Positions 26,971-35,593 of a stretch of 64,000 nt of DNA are shown piece after piece. The stretch is from an uncultured Lachnospiraceae bacterium (GTDB lineage Bacteria > Bacillota > Clostridia > Lachnospirales > Lachnospiraceae). The stretch covers positions 54,980-118,979 of the forward strand of contig CANRIV010000006.1 of assembly GCA_947630805.1 (NCBI GenBank), written 5' to 3'. How positions within the stretch are numbered: the stretch's first letter is position 1; every line of letters begins with the position of its first letter. The notes beneath the pieces are model-generated. The model worked only from the letters and a program-made list of their open reading frames with translations, was not told the DNA's origin and ran no database searches. A program made the position numbers and the translations under genes.

Positions 26971-28590
26971 TTATTCCTCTGTATCGCGATTACTATCTCT
27001 GTCGTCATCCTGCGACGATGAGTTGTTTTTCAGATAATATTGTCCGTTACTGGAAGAAGCACTCGTACAAGAGCCGTCCAGACAGGATACCGCATAAGTG
27101 TCAGAAGATTGATTCTTTCCATCTTCATTTTCAATATCACAACTAATAATATAATAATCCTGATTATCGATTTCCTGCATTTTCACAAAATTCAGATACG
27201 CCACATTTCCATTAGAAAATTCGCCATAACTGTTTTCCAGTTTTCCGGATGACACAAGATAAGAATTCAGACGGTTTATTGCTTCATTGTAAGAAATCTT
27301 CCGTGGCTGGTAATTATACACTCTGGTAACGACAGGACTTGCAACACCTTCTGCATCAATCGCAATAAAATAATATAAAGTATTTCCCTTTGGAATTTTA
27401 ATTGGTTTTTTATATAATTTTGATTTCTTTGTCGGTGTTGTTCCATTCTTTGTATAATATATCTGACAGTCATCATCAGCGCTTACTTTCACTTCCTCTT
27501 GCGTATCATAGGTACCGCTTTTCAGGCTGACTACCGGTGCGTTGACCTGCTTAAAATCAAGAATATATTTTACGGACATCTCTTTACTTTCTTTCCCGTT
27601 CTTATCCTCAGAATAAGCTCTCAAAGTATATGTTCCTTCCTCATCCAAAACAATCGGCATTGTATATGCCTTCTTTGAGGAGCTGTCTTTCACACTGCTT
27701 CCGTCTGTTGTATAATAAATTTTTACACCTTCTGCCGCCGTCAGTTCTATTTCTATTGGTTTATCATAAGTCCCTTCTTTTTCACTCGCAACAGGAATCG
27801 TCCCATCAAAACTTTGCAGTTCTTCTCTGAGCGAAGATGGGGCAGCGTTAATCAGAGAATTAATTTTATTTTCCTGTTCATTATTCTGATATAAAATAAT
27901 CAAATCTTTATAATACTGTATATTGGAAGAATCCACATCAATGAGCATTTCCAGATATTTCATTTCTTCGTTTTCATATCCGCCGATAATCCCGTCCATC
28001 TGACAGACCATCTCGTAGGACTTAATTTTCTGTTCCCTCGTAAATGCGTTGTTGGAGGCATTAATATACTGTGTCTTGGCATCCTTATAATTTTTATTTT
28101 CGTAATACTGGTTTCCTCTTGCATAATATCTGTCAAACTTTTTTGTCATGGAAGATTTTTTTATTCCGATTGTCGAAAATACAGCGATAATAACCAGCGC
28201 AACTGTCAGGAGAGCTACCAGCCCTGCTTTCTTTCCGCCGGACATTTTCTTTTTCCTTTGACGATTGCCCCGAGATTCATCACGGTCTTTTTCTCTTTTA
28301 TATACCGGCTTAGATTTGGAATGATAATTTTCTTCCTCAAACTCCTCTTCTTCATCCAAAACCGTATGTTTTTCCCGTTTTTTGTCCTGAATATCCCGTG
28401 CAACATAATCTTCCATTTCTTCGTTTTCTTCTGTTTCCTCTTCACTCATTCCCCCGATAATATTGTCAAAAGAGTGATTGGAAGTAATTGGTTTTGGCTC
28501 ATTTATCATAAATGAATTTATTTTTGTTCCACATTTTGAACAGAACATCTGATTCTCATCACATTCATTTCCACAATTAGGGCAAATCAT
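26971..28590 (-). CDS. Zinc-ribbon membrane protein with two chitobiase/hexosaminidase C-terminal-like repeats
   Basis: 539 residues. An N-terminal double-CxxC zinc ribbon (CPNCGNECDENQMFCSKCG), an acidic linker, a basic patch, and one membrane helix (GLVALLTVALVIIAVFSTIG) are followed by a TPR-like helical stretch (YYARGNQYYENKNYKDAKTQY). Then come two CHB_HEX_C-type repeats, near KIYYTTDGS and CQIYYTKNGTTP, and a small C-terminal domain. The zinc ribbon should face the cytosol and the repeats the outside. The function is unknown; such proteins are common in Lachnospiraceae. Confidence 0.75.
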   Translation of the reverse strand: MICPNCGNECDENQMFCSKCGTKINSFMINEPKPITSNHSFDNIIGGMSEEETEENEEMEDYVARDIQDKKREKHTVLDEEEEFEEENYHSKSKPVYKREKDRDESRGNRQRKKKMSGGKKAGLVALLTVALVIIAVFSTIGIKKSSMTKKFDRYYARGNQYYENKNYKDAKTQYINASNNAFTREQKIKSYEMVCQMDGIIGGYENEEMKYLEMLIDVDSSNIQYYKDLIILYQNNEQENKINSLINAAPSSLREELQSFDGTIPVASEKEGTYDKPIEIELTAAEGVKIYYTTDGSSVKDSSSKKAYTMPIVLDEEGTYTLRAYSEDKNGKESKEMSVKYILDFKQVNAPVVSLKSGTYDTQEEVKVSADDDCQIYYTKNGTTPTKKSKLYKKPIKIPKGNTLYYFIAIDAEGVASPVVTRVYNYQPRKISYNEAINRLNSYLVSSGKLENSYGEFSNGNVAYLNFVKMQEIDNQDYYIISCDIENEDGKNQSSDTYAVSCLDGSCTSASSSNGQYYLKNNSSSQDDDRDSNRDTEE

Positions 28591-28636
28591 ACTTTAACTT
28601 CCTTTCTGTCTGATATTTCTCACACTATATAAAATG

Positions 28637-28665
28637 AATATAGCATAATATTTTTTATGTTGCAA
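28637..28665 (-). promoter_or_regulatory. Promoter of the zinc-ribbon protein gene
   Basis: On the minus strand TTGCAA (28660-28665) and TATATT (28637-28642) are 17 bases apart, about 45 bases before the ATG at 28590. The -35 box touches the QueH stop codon. Confidence 0.6.
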
Positions 28666-28666
28666 A

Positions 28667-29284
28667 TTATACATTTTCCTTCTTGGAAAACTTACATCCG
28701 CAGAAATTCTGACGATATAATTGATATTCTTTCGATAATTCCACAGAGCGAATGTATCCGTTCTTCTTTTTAAAATCAGAATACAGATATGGCACATCAT
28801 ATTTTTGTGCCAGTGCCGCGCCAATCTCATTAAGTTTTTTTGCGTTTTTTAAGGGACTGACCGATAATGTTGTCGTAAAATAATCATACCCGCCCCGGAT
28901 AGCTGTCTGTGCTGTTTTTTCCAATCTTAATCTGTAACACTGAAAACATCTTTCCCCTCTTTCCGGACATTCTTCCAAACCTTTTATGGTATCGTAAAAT
29001 TCATCCGGGTGATATTCCTCAATCAGTACTTGAACATTCCTCTTTAACGGTTTTTCTTTTACAAATCGAAGAAGTTCCCCCGCCCGATGAGAATATTCGC
29101 TATCAGTTGATATATTCGGATTATAAAAAAATACGGTAATATCAAAAAAATCAGAAAGATATTCTAAGACATAACTGCTGCAGGGAGCACAGCATACATG
29201 TAGCAGAAGCTTTGGTATTTTTCCCTTTTTCTGATTTTCCGTTATAATCTTCTCCATCTCTTTCTGATAATTTATCTGATTCAT
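28667..29284 (-). CDS. queH: Epoxyqueuosine reductase QueH
   Basis: 205 residues of the DUF208/QueH family, which carries out the last step of queuosine formation in tRNA without cobalamin, as an alternative to QueG. Conserved cysteines appear as HVCCAPC near residue 30, CFQCYRL and FCGCKF, expected to bind an iron-sulphur cluster and a further metal. FYNPNI and TTTLSVSPLKN are also family motifs. Its ribosome site GGAG lies only a few bases after the U-run of the terminator that follows the Nudix gene, so it may depend on read-through or on a promoter inside that gene. Confidence 0.93.
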   Translation of the reverse strand: MNQINYQKEMEKIITENQKKGKIPKLLLHVCCAPCSSYVLEYLSDFFDITVFFYNPNISTDSEYSHRAGELLRFVKEKPLKRNVQVLIEEYHPDEFYDTIKGLEECPERGERCFQCYRLRLEKTAQTAIRGGYDYFTTTLSVSPLKNAKKLNEIGAALAQKYDVPYLYSDFKKKNGYIRSVELSKEYQLYRQNFCGCKFSKKENV

Positions 29285-29294
29285 CTCTACTCCG

Positions 29295-29320
29295 AAAAAA
29301 GACAGGATAACTCCTGTCTT
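29295..29320 (-). terminator. Terminator between the Nudix gene and queH
   Basis: GACAGGA (29301-29307) and TCCTGTC (29312-29318) form a 7-bp stem with loop of four. On the minus strand TTTTTT follows immediately, so it ends the Nudix transcript. Confidence 0.8.
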
Positions 29321-29322
29321 TA

Positions 29323-29772
29323 TTAAAATATTTGTTTTTGTGATTTTGTATTTTTATTGAGTTTTTGTGATTTTGTGTATGCTTTCTCTAAAATACTTTT
29401 TTCATTTGGAAATTTTAATAAATGATATGCCTCGTTAAACTTGTAATATCCAGAATCGAAAAAGTATTCCTCGCGTTGTGGTTTACTGTAGTAACTGTCA
29501 GACGACATCAGATACCAATGCACTTCTTTATCAACGATATCATCGCTAACAATAAAGGAATATTCACTCTTTCCGATATAATCAATAATTCTGGCTTTTA
29601 CTCCTGTTTCTTCGCGAACTTCTCTCAAAGCTGTCTGTTCATAACTTTCGCCTTTCTCCACAGTGCCTTTTGGAAGGACCCATCCTTCATATCTGTTACG
29701 ATAATTCTTATACAACAATAGAATTTTTCCACGAAATATAACCACACCGCCACAGCTGACCGCTTTTTTCAT
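29323..29772 (-). CDS. Nudix hydrolase
   Basis: 149 residues with the Nudix box centred on REVREETG, preceded by GTVEKGESYEQTAL, so the metal-binding Glu residues are present. It hydrolyses a nucleoside diphosphate linked to another group; the substrate (for example diadenosine polyphosphates, given the LPKGTVEKGE form) is not certain. AGGAG is well placed before the ATG and a promoter is visible upstream. A terminator follows directly. Confidence 0.88.
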   Translation of the reverse strand: MKKAVSCGGVVIFRGKILLLYKNYRNRYEGWVLPKGTVEKGESYEQTALREVREETGVKARIIDYIGKSEYSFIVSDDIVDKEVHWYLMSSDSYYSKPQREEYFFDSGYYKFNEAYHLLKFPNEKSILEKAYTKSQKLNKNTKSQKQIF

Positions 29773-29816
29773 AGCGACTCCTCCATTTTCAGTGTGTATT
29801 TGCCTTAACTGTTTTT

Positions 29817-29845
29817 AGTATACAGGAATCATTCTTTCATTTCAA
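29817..29845 (-). promoter_or_regulatory. Promoter of the Nudix gene
   Basis: On the minus strand TTGAAA (29840-29845) and TATACT (29817-29822) are separated by 17 bases and lie about 45 bases before the ATG. Confidence 0.65.
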
Positions 29846-29878
29846 GATATATCACCGAAAAAAGAAATATTACCGCAA

Positions 29879-31306
29879 TCAACCCTCAAAATAGCTGTCA
29901 AATACTTTTTTTGCACAATTTACTGCCGGAGAATTTCCTTCCAGCATATTTTCCAGCACTACAGCTATCGCAATCTTTTTATTTCCTTTTTTTGCGTATC
30001 CCACAAACCACGAATTCACATGATTGTTCTTGTCCAGTTCTGCTGTTCCGGTTTTCCCGTAAGCCTGATATTCTTGCCCGGACATAATCTTTGCCGTACC
30101 GTATTTGCATACGGCTTCCATATATTTTTTCAGCTGTTTGGCCTCCTGCTCTGTCATCAGAGAAGAATATATTTTAGGCTCGGTCTGTCTCGTCACATAA
30201 CCGTTAGAATTCTCGACATAGTCTACAAGATACGGCCTCATCAGTTTCCCCTCCTTTGCAATGGCAGCAGCAATCAGCGCCATGTGTGCCGGCGATACTG
30301 TGGTCTTTCCCTGACCGATACTGGTCTGTGTAATTTCAAACTGTGTGGATTTTTCATTGAGTGGAAATACGCTCTGATTATAATCCATCTCCAATGGTAA
30401 TTTTGTCTGGAACAATAATTGCGTTGCGGTCTGCTGAAACCGATGAATATCCAGTTTATCGCCGATTGTGGAAAAAGCACTGTTGCAGGAATATGCAAAA
30501 GCATCTTTCAGAGACTCCTGGTAATGAGCCTTTCCATCAAAACACTTTATCGGAAAACCTTTGAACTTTGCACTTCCGGTGCAATAATACTGAAATTTAT
30601 CATAATCACTGTTCTCACGCATGTATTCCAACGTTGTCACAATCTTAAAAATGGACCCGGGAATATATTTTCCCTGCGTGGCACGATTTAACAGTCTGGA
30701 ATCTTGAGAATCCTGTGCTAAATCATTCCAGATATCATCGATTGTCATTGGATTGTAAGAAGGTTTTGAAGTCATGACCAGTATGGCTCCGGTATCCGGA
30801 TCCATGGCAAAAACAGCGCCTTTATTATCTCCCAGACTGGTATAAGCCTGCTTCTGTGCGTTGACATCTAACGTGGTATATACATCACATCCTTTTTCCG
30901 TATTATCTGCAAAATCATTAATAATTTTCTGAAAAGCTCCTGTTTCTGTAGAGAGAAGGTCATAATTGCACAATTTTTCCAATCCGTATTTCCCATGGGT
31001 TGTAATCCCGACAACGTGGGCAAATATTTTTTCATAAGGATATTCTCTTGTGTCATCTGACAAATCGTTTTCTGTATTTTTCGTGTCTGTGTAAGCAAGC
31101 TTTTTGCCGCTATTGCTGTAAATTGTTCCCCGGATAACCATTTGGGCATTCCGGTCAATCCGTTTGTTATAACTGTTATTCACTATCTTACTGCTCTTTG
31201 CCACAATAAAATAAGCATAGTATCCCACCATAAACAGGAAAATGCAGGAAAATATAATGGTTGTTACCATTGCCTGTCTGTTAATTTTTCTTTTCTCTTT
31301 TTGCAT
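29879..31306 (-). CDS. Class B penicillin-binding protein (FtsI/PbpA-like transpeptidase)
   Basis: 475 residues from the preferred start. One membrane helix (about 15-36) follows a basic cytosolic tail. The extracellular part has a short N-terminal domain and the transpeptidase domain with SxxK (PGSIFKI, Ser218), SxN (SCNSAF) and KTG (GKTGTAEL). It cross-links peptidoglycan and should pair with the SEDS protein encoded just upstream. The start at 31306 has AGGA 11 bases away and a 26-base overlap with the ftsW-type gene; the open frame extends to 31450 but lies inside that gene without a ribosome site. Confidence 0.93.
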   Translation of the reverse strand: MQKEKRKINRQAMVTTIIFSCIFLFMVGYYAYFIVAKSSKIVNNSYNKRIDRNAQMVIRGTIYSNSGKKLAYTDTKNTENDLSDDTREYPYEKIFAHVVGITTHGKYGLEKLCNYDLLSTETGAFQKIINDFADNTEKGCDVYTTLDVNAQKQAYTSLGDNKGAVFAMDPDTGAILVMTSKPSYNPMTIDDIWNDLAQDSQDSRLLNRATQGKYIPGSIFKIVTTLEYMRENSDYDKFQYYCTGSAKFKGFPIKCFDGKAHYQESLKDAFAYSCNSAFSTIGDKLDIHRFQQTATQLLFQTKLPLEMDYNQSVFPLNEKSTQFEITQTSIGQGKTTVSPAHMALIAAAIAKEGKLMRPYLVDYVENSNGYVTRQTEPKIYSSLMTEQEAKQLKKYMEAVCKYGTAKIMSGQEYQAYGKTGTAELDKNNHVNSWFVGYAKKGNKKIAIAVVLENMLEGNSPAVNCAKKVFDSYFEG

Positions 31307-32744
31307 TGATTTTGATTTCCTGCGTGTGTTCGAGTTTTTTGATTTTCGCTGTGCCTCTCGTACCATTTTTTGTTCCCTCCACCGGCGTTTTTCTTCTGAC
31401 AGTTTTCCTTCTGGCCGTACCGACAATCGCCAGTCCCTGTAATATTGCAAATATAATAAGGCTGCTCAACATAGAACTGCCTCCATAGCTTATAAAAGGC
31501 AGCGTTACCCCTGTAAGCGGTATCATTTTCAGAGAGCCTCCGATGGTAAGTACCACCTGAACTGCATATTCTACACCCAGTCCTACACAAACCAGTTTAT
31601 TGAATAAACTTATCTGTTCCATAGCTGTAATTAAAAATGCCATAAAGCAGCTTAGACACACCAGAATCAGCAGCATTCCAAAAATTGCACCGAATTCTTC
31701 TCCTATCGCGGCAAATATCATATCCTGCTGCACCACCGGTATATCCCCGGGACTTCCCTGAAAGAGCCCGGTGCCTGTAAGTCCTCCGTTCCCAAACGCA
31801 AACAGCGACTGGGTAATCTGATATCCATCATCATTGATGGTCGGCCACGGATTAAGCCATGTATCGACTCGCACCTGTACGTGCGTAAAAATCTTAAATG
31901 CAATGACGGAAGCAATGGACAATCCTCCAAATCCTGCCACCAGATAGCGGATTTTTCTGGTCCCCACATATACCATAAAAATATATATCATAAAGAAGAT
32001 AAGAGCACTTCCAAGATCTTTTGATAAAACCAGAACAATGACATATATTCCTGCAAAGACTGCTGATAAACAGATATTTTTAAACTTTGTCGACTTATTC
32101 AGCATCCCCGCAATAAAAAATACGAATATAATTTTTACAAATTCTGAAGGCTGGAATGAAAATCCTCCCAGACTAATTGCTAGTTTTGCTCCGTTACTGA
32201 GTTTCCCGAACACCAAAACAATGCTTAGCAGTACAAGCCCGGCAATGCAATATGCCCATGTGAGATATTTCCACATTTCAAACCGGCTCATCAGATAAGG
32301 AACAATCAGGGAAACCATCGCCACAATCACGACAATAATAAACTGGCTCACACCTCTTTGAAAGGAAAATTTTTCCACTGTATCATCCAGACTTAATCTT
32401 GTGATAATAATAAATCCTATTGTTAAAAGCATACACATATTACTCAGAACAGCTTTATTTATATTCGGATAAATAATTGGAAAAATTCCCAATACAACAA
32501 TCAGATAACACATCTGTGCTCCACCCAGAATTATAATGTAAACCGGATCAATCACAGTCTGATTCAAATATATGGTTACGATTCCAAGCAAATATGTGGC
32601 AAAAATAATTCCATTCTGCCTTTGAAAAATGCCTGATGCCTTATATGGATTTTTGCATTTAAGTGCGCTGAAACACTCCCACGTATAAAAAAGCATCAGT
32701 AACATAAACAAATATTTTGTTACAATAACTAAAAATGTACCCAT
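31281..32744 (-). CDS. FtsW/RodA/SpoVE family peptidoglycan polymerase (SEDS protein)
   Basis: 487 residues with about twelve membrane segments. The SEDS signature is seen near FGGLSIASVIAFKIFTHVQVR, the GNGGLTGTGLFQGSPGDIPVVQQDMIFAAIGEEFG stretch and PFISYGGSS at the end. An arginine- and lysine-rich C-terminal tail of about 45 residues follows the last helix. It polymerises lipid II glycan strands, with its cognate transpeptidase encoded next. Which of the three roles (division, elongation or spore cortex) it has cannot be told from sequence; linkage to an FtsI-type PBP fits any of them. Confidence 0.94.
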   Translation of the reverse strand: MGTFLVIVTKYLFMLLMLFYTWECFSALKCKNPYKASGIFQRQNGIIFATYLLGIVTIYLNQTVIDPVYIIILGGAQMCYLIVVLGIFPIIYPNINKAVLSNMCMLLTIGFIIITRLSLDDTVEKFSFQRGVSQFIIVVIVAMVSLIVPYLMSRFEMWKYLTWAYCIAGLVLLSIVLVFGKLSNGAKLAISLGGFSFQPSEFVKIIFVFFIAGMLNKSTKFKNICLSAVFAGIYVIVLVLSKDLGSALIFFMIYIFMVYVGTRKIRYLVAGFGGLSIASVIAFKIFTHVQVRVDTWLNPWPTINDDGYQITQSLFAFGNGGLTGTGLFQGSPGDIPVVQQDMIFAAIGEEFGAIFGMLLILVCLSCFMAFLITAMEQISLFNKLVCVGLGVEYAVQVVLTIGGSLKMIPLTGVTLPFISYGGSSMLSSLIIFAILQGLAIVGTARRKTVRRKTPVEGTKNGTRGTAKIKKLEHTQEIKINAKREKKN

Positions 32745-32762
32745 AAACTCTCCATTGACAAT

Positions 32763-34916
32763 TTAGAGCACTCCTCTTTTAAAATGCCCTCTTGTTGTTT
32801 TATCGTCTTCCTGTACTTTATTCTTTTTCAAAAAAGCTTCTTGTGCTTTCCTTAAAACATCTCTGGCCTGCCGCTCATTCTCCAATGTAAAACAGATTCT
32901 CACGGATTTTGGATTTAGCTCTAAAATCTCTTCCGCATAAGAAAAAAGAGACAGTGGCTTACAATTATAAATAATATTATAACAGGATTCACATACACAT
33001 TTTGCAGGAAACCTGTTTCCCAATCTATCCCCAAGCTGATACTGCCGGTTATCTTGGAAACAGGCTCCACAGGTTTTAAAACCACATCCGGCTGAAATCA
33101 TAACCGGCATATATCCATACACAATGAATTCTTCTCCACAAACTCCTCTTTTTTTTAATTCCTGATAATTCAGTTCCAAAGGTACGGTTGTCTGTGTCTT
33201 TCCCCTGCGCAGGTAATATTGTTTTGAAATTCTGTTATTTGTATACACATTATAATCAAAAACAAAATTTTTATCTACTCCTCTGTGAAGCAGATAAAAA
33301 TATTCTTCCACATTTCGTACTAAAATTCCGTCTGCATATTGAATCCACGTAAAATATCTTTTATCCAATAATTCTTTGTCGGCTTTTCGAAATATATAGG
33401 GAAGGGCAAGCATGACTCTCTTTCCTGCCTCTTTTGCTTTTCGCATTGCCTCGGATAAAGCCTCACCAAACCCCTGTATTTCCAAATAAACAGTTTCTGC
33501 CACAGGCAAAGATAATACAGCGTTCAATTGTTCTTTGTTCCAGACAGAAACGGTCACTGCAAATTTTTGCTCTGAAAAAGGAATATACTCTTCCATAGGA
33601 GGAGGCTGCTGTACTATCCTGAAATTTTTTGATAGGATAAACTGCTCTACGCAAGATAAAAATCTTCTTCTTAATTCATTTAACGCTCCAATGGGAAGAA
33701 ATAACTCTTCTCCCATCTCCACATCAATATTTTGAATGGAAAAATCTGTATTGCCACTTTTGCATATCTGACGGATAACTGTTTCTTTTTCTGTCGGTCT
33801 GTTTTTGGCCTGTTCCGGGACCATTCCCGATACCATGATAGTTTCTCCATCTATCACTGTGATAATTTCCAACGGATGATTTTTTACACATTTTACTTTT
33901 ACATCTATTTTTCGCTTTAAAATTTTTCCGGAATAATTTTCCCGGAGCATTTGATTCAATTCTCTATTTTCTTTGCGGAATTGTGGACGTTTCAAAGAAA
34001 TCATATCAGCTCCATTATGCTGATAATAATAGCTTTCATGAAAACCGTTTCTGTGAAACAAGTCCGCCAACCGCTTCAAATCTTCTTCGTCAACTTTATA
34101 CTGATCCGGATGATTTCGATATAAATCAATATATTTTCTATATATGCTGACAACTCCTGCCACATACTCCATCTTTTTCATTCTTCCCTCTATTTTCAGG
34201 GAACAGACTCCCGCATTCATAATATCCGGCACAATATTAAGCGTACAGATATCCTTTGGACTTAAAATATATTTTTGGTTTCCCGGATTTAATATCCTCC
34301 CTTCGGCAATCATATCATACTCCATTCGGCATGGCTGAGCGCACCTTCCGCGGTTTCCACTTCTTCCACCGATATAACTGCTCAAAAAGCACTGTCCGGA
34401 ATAACAGTAACAGAGCGCCCCATGCACAAAACTTTCAATTTCCAAAGAAGTATGACGATGAATATCCCTGATTTCTTCCAGCGATAATTCTCGGGGCATA
34501 ACAACTCTGCATACGCCTAAATTTTCCAATTCTTTTATCGTCTCTGCTCCCAGTATCGTCATTTGGGTACTGGCATGAATCCTCAATTCAGGAAAATATC
34601 TGCGAACAAACAATAACACGCCCATATCCTGCACAATCACTGCATCTAATCCGTTTTCATACAAGGGCAGAAGAAAATTATAAAGTTCGTTTTCAATTTC
34701 TTCGTCCTTCAACAATGTATTTACTGTCAGATATATTTTTTTACGATGAATATGGGCATACTGAATCACATCAATCAACTGCTCTAATGTTAAATTTTCT
34801 GCTCCTGCCCGGGCGCCAAACATGTTTCCACCAGTATAAACGGCATCCGCGCCTGCATTGAAAGCCGCCAGCACACTATTGTAAGAGCCGCCGGGCGCTA
34901 AAAGTTCTATCTCCAT
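32763..34916 (-). CDS. Peptidase U32 family protein (RlhA-like)
   Basis: 717 residues. The start is LLAPGGSYNSVLAAFNAGADAVY, typical of the U32 TIM barrel, then FVHGALCYCYSGQCFLSS and GNRGRCAQPCR carry the four cysteines that bind an iron-sulphur cluster in family members such as RlhA, which hydroxylates 23S rRNA. A C-terminal region ends with CGFKTCGACFQ and CESC pairs, suggesting a second metal site. Hydroxylase rather than peptidase activity is likely. The start at 34916 has GGAG 6 bases upstream; longer starts to 34943 do not. Confidence 0.88.
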   Translation of the reverse strand: MEIELLAPGGSYNSVLAAFNAGADAVYTGGNMFGARAGAENLTLEQLIDVIQYAHIHRKKIYLTVNTLLKDEEIENELYNFLLPLYENGLDAVIVQDMGVLLFVRRYFPELRIHASTQMTILGAETIKELENLGVCRVVMPRELSLEEIRDIHRHTSLEIESFVHGALCYCYSGQCFLSSYIGGRSGNRGRCAQPCRMEYDMIAEGRILNPGNQKYILSPKDICTLNIVPDIMNAGVCSLKIEGRMKKMEYVAGVVSIYRKYIDLYRNHPDQYKVDEEDLKRLADLFHRNGFHESYYYQHNGADMISLKRPQFRKENRELNQMLRENYSGKILKRKIDVKVKCVKNHPLEIITVIDGETIMVSGMVPEQAKNRPTEKETVIRQICKSGNTDFSIQNIDVEMGEELFLPIGALNELRRRFLSCVEQFILSKNFRIVQQPPPMEEYIPFSEQKFAVTVSVWNKEQLNAVLSLPVAETVYLEIQGFGEALSEAMRKAKEAGKRVMLALPYIFRKADKELLDKRYFTWIQYADGILVRNVEEYFYLLHRGVDKNFVFDYNVYTNNRISKQYYLRRGKTQTTVPLELNYQELKKRGVCGEEFIVYGYMPVMISAGCGFKTCGACFQDNRQYQLGDRLGNRFPAKCVCESCYNIIYNCKPLSLFSYAEEILELNPKSVRICFTLENERQARDVLRKAQEAFLKKNKVQEDDKTTRGHFKRGVL

Positions 34917-35017
34917 AGAAGTCTCCATTCTGATATTGGACAACAGATTGTATCAACTTCAAATTTTACAAATTCATGAAAAAATATCTTACGCTAAAAA
35001 TATCCATGAACGATACA

Positions 35018-35043
35018 AGCGACCAGGCCAAAACCTGATCGCT
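35018..35043 (-). terminator. Hairpin after zapA, possible weak terminator
   Basis: AGCGATCAGG and CCTGGTCGCT (minus strand) form a 10-bp stem with one G-U pair, 7 bases after the zapA stop. No strong U-run follows, so it may only slow or stabilise the transcript that continues to the U32 gene. Confidence 0.45.
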
Positions 35044-35050
35044 CATATTT

Positions 35051-35461
35051 TTATTTTCTTCCGTCATTTTTCAACTCTGTCTGCAATCTGATAATCTCTT
35101 TTTCCAATGTCTTTATTTTTTCTGTCGCTTCTTCTAATTCTTTTGTTTTTGTCTCCACTTTTGCATCAGAAGCAATCAGTTCATGTTTTAACTCGTAGAT
35201 TTCCTGCCCTTTTATCTCCAAATCATTTTCCAGTAAATCAGCCTGTTTTTTTGCTTTGAAATAATCATTTGCAATATTAATTTCCAGAAGAATTCTCTGC
35301 ATATCCATTTTCTGCATCCGGTAGTTTTCATTCTGTTTAAATTCCAAAATCATATTATTAATATAAGAGGCCACTTTTTGGAGATAAGCCTCACTTTCAA
35401 ATCCACCGATATTATATATTTTTCCATCAATAATAACATCTATATAATTTTTTGATGACAT
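35051..35461 (-). CDS. zapA: Cell division protein ZapA
   Basis: 136 residues. The N-terminal domain (VIIDGKIYNIGGFESEAYLQKVASYIN) is that of ZapA, which binds FtsZ and bundles its filaments, followed by a long coiled coil (about 65-132) that mediates oligomerisation. It is longer than E. coli ZapA (109 aa) because of the coiled coil, as in other Clostridia. It has its own promoter and a 5' leader with the structured element copy B, so it can be regulated apart from ruvBA upstream. Confidence 0.9.
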   Translation of the reverse strand: MSSKNYIDVIIDGKIYNIGGFESEAYLQKVASYINNMILEFKQNENYRMQKMDMQRILLEINIANDYFKAKKQADLLENDLEIKGQEIYELKHELIASDAKVETKTKELEEATEKIKTLEKEIIRLQTELKNDGRK

Positions 35462-35466
35462 ATTGT

Positions 35467-35517
35467 CCTCCTAATGTTTCCATCGGAAATCCTTGCGCTT
35501 TCAGGGAAAACACAAAC
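35467..35517 (-). promoter_or_regulatory. Structured leader element, copy B (zapA 5' UTR)
   Basis: Minus-strand GTTTGTGTTTTCC is followed after about 22 bases by GGAAACATTAGGAGG, whose end is the zapA ribosome site. The pairing TGTTT(T)CC / GGAAACA holds as in copy A (4673-4722), with an inner GAAA/TTTC hairpin in place of copy A's AACA/TGTT. The inner stem sequence differs between copies while the outer blocks are conserved. It lies in the transcribed leader from the promoter at 35562. Confidence 0.5.
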
Positions 35518-35561
35518 TTAAGACCACAGCCTTTTCTTTCCGTTTCTCAAAAATCATTCTC

Positions 35562-35590
35562 ATCATATCACAAAAATGTGAAAATGTAAA
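35562..35590 (-). promoter_or_regulatory. zapA promoter
   Basis: On the minus strand TTTACA (35585-35590) and TATGAT (35562-35567) are 17 bases apart. The start point would be about 35555, giving a leader of roughly 95 bases that contains element B. Confidence 0.65.
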
Positions 35591-35593
35591 AAT

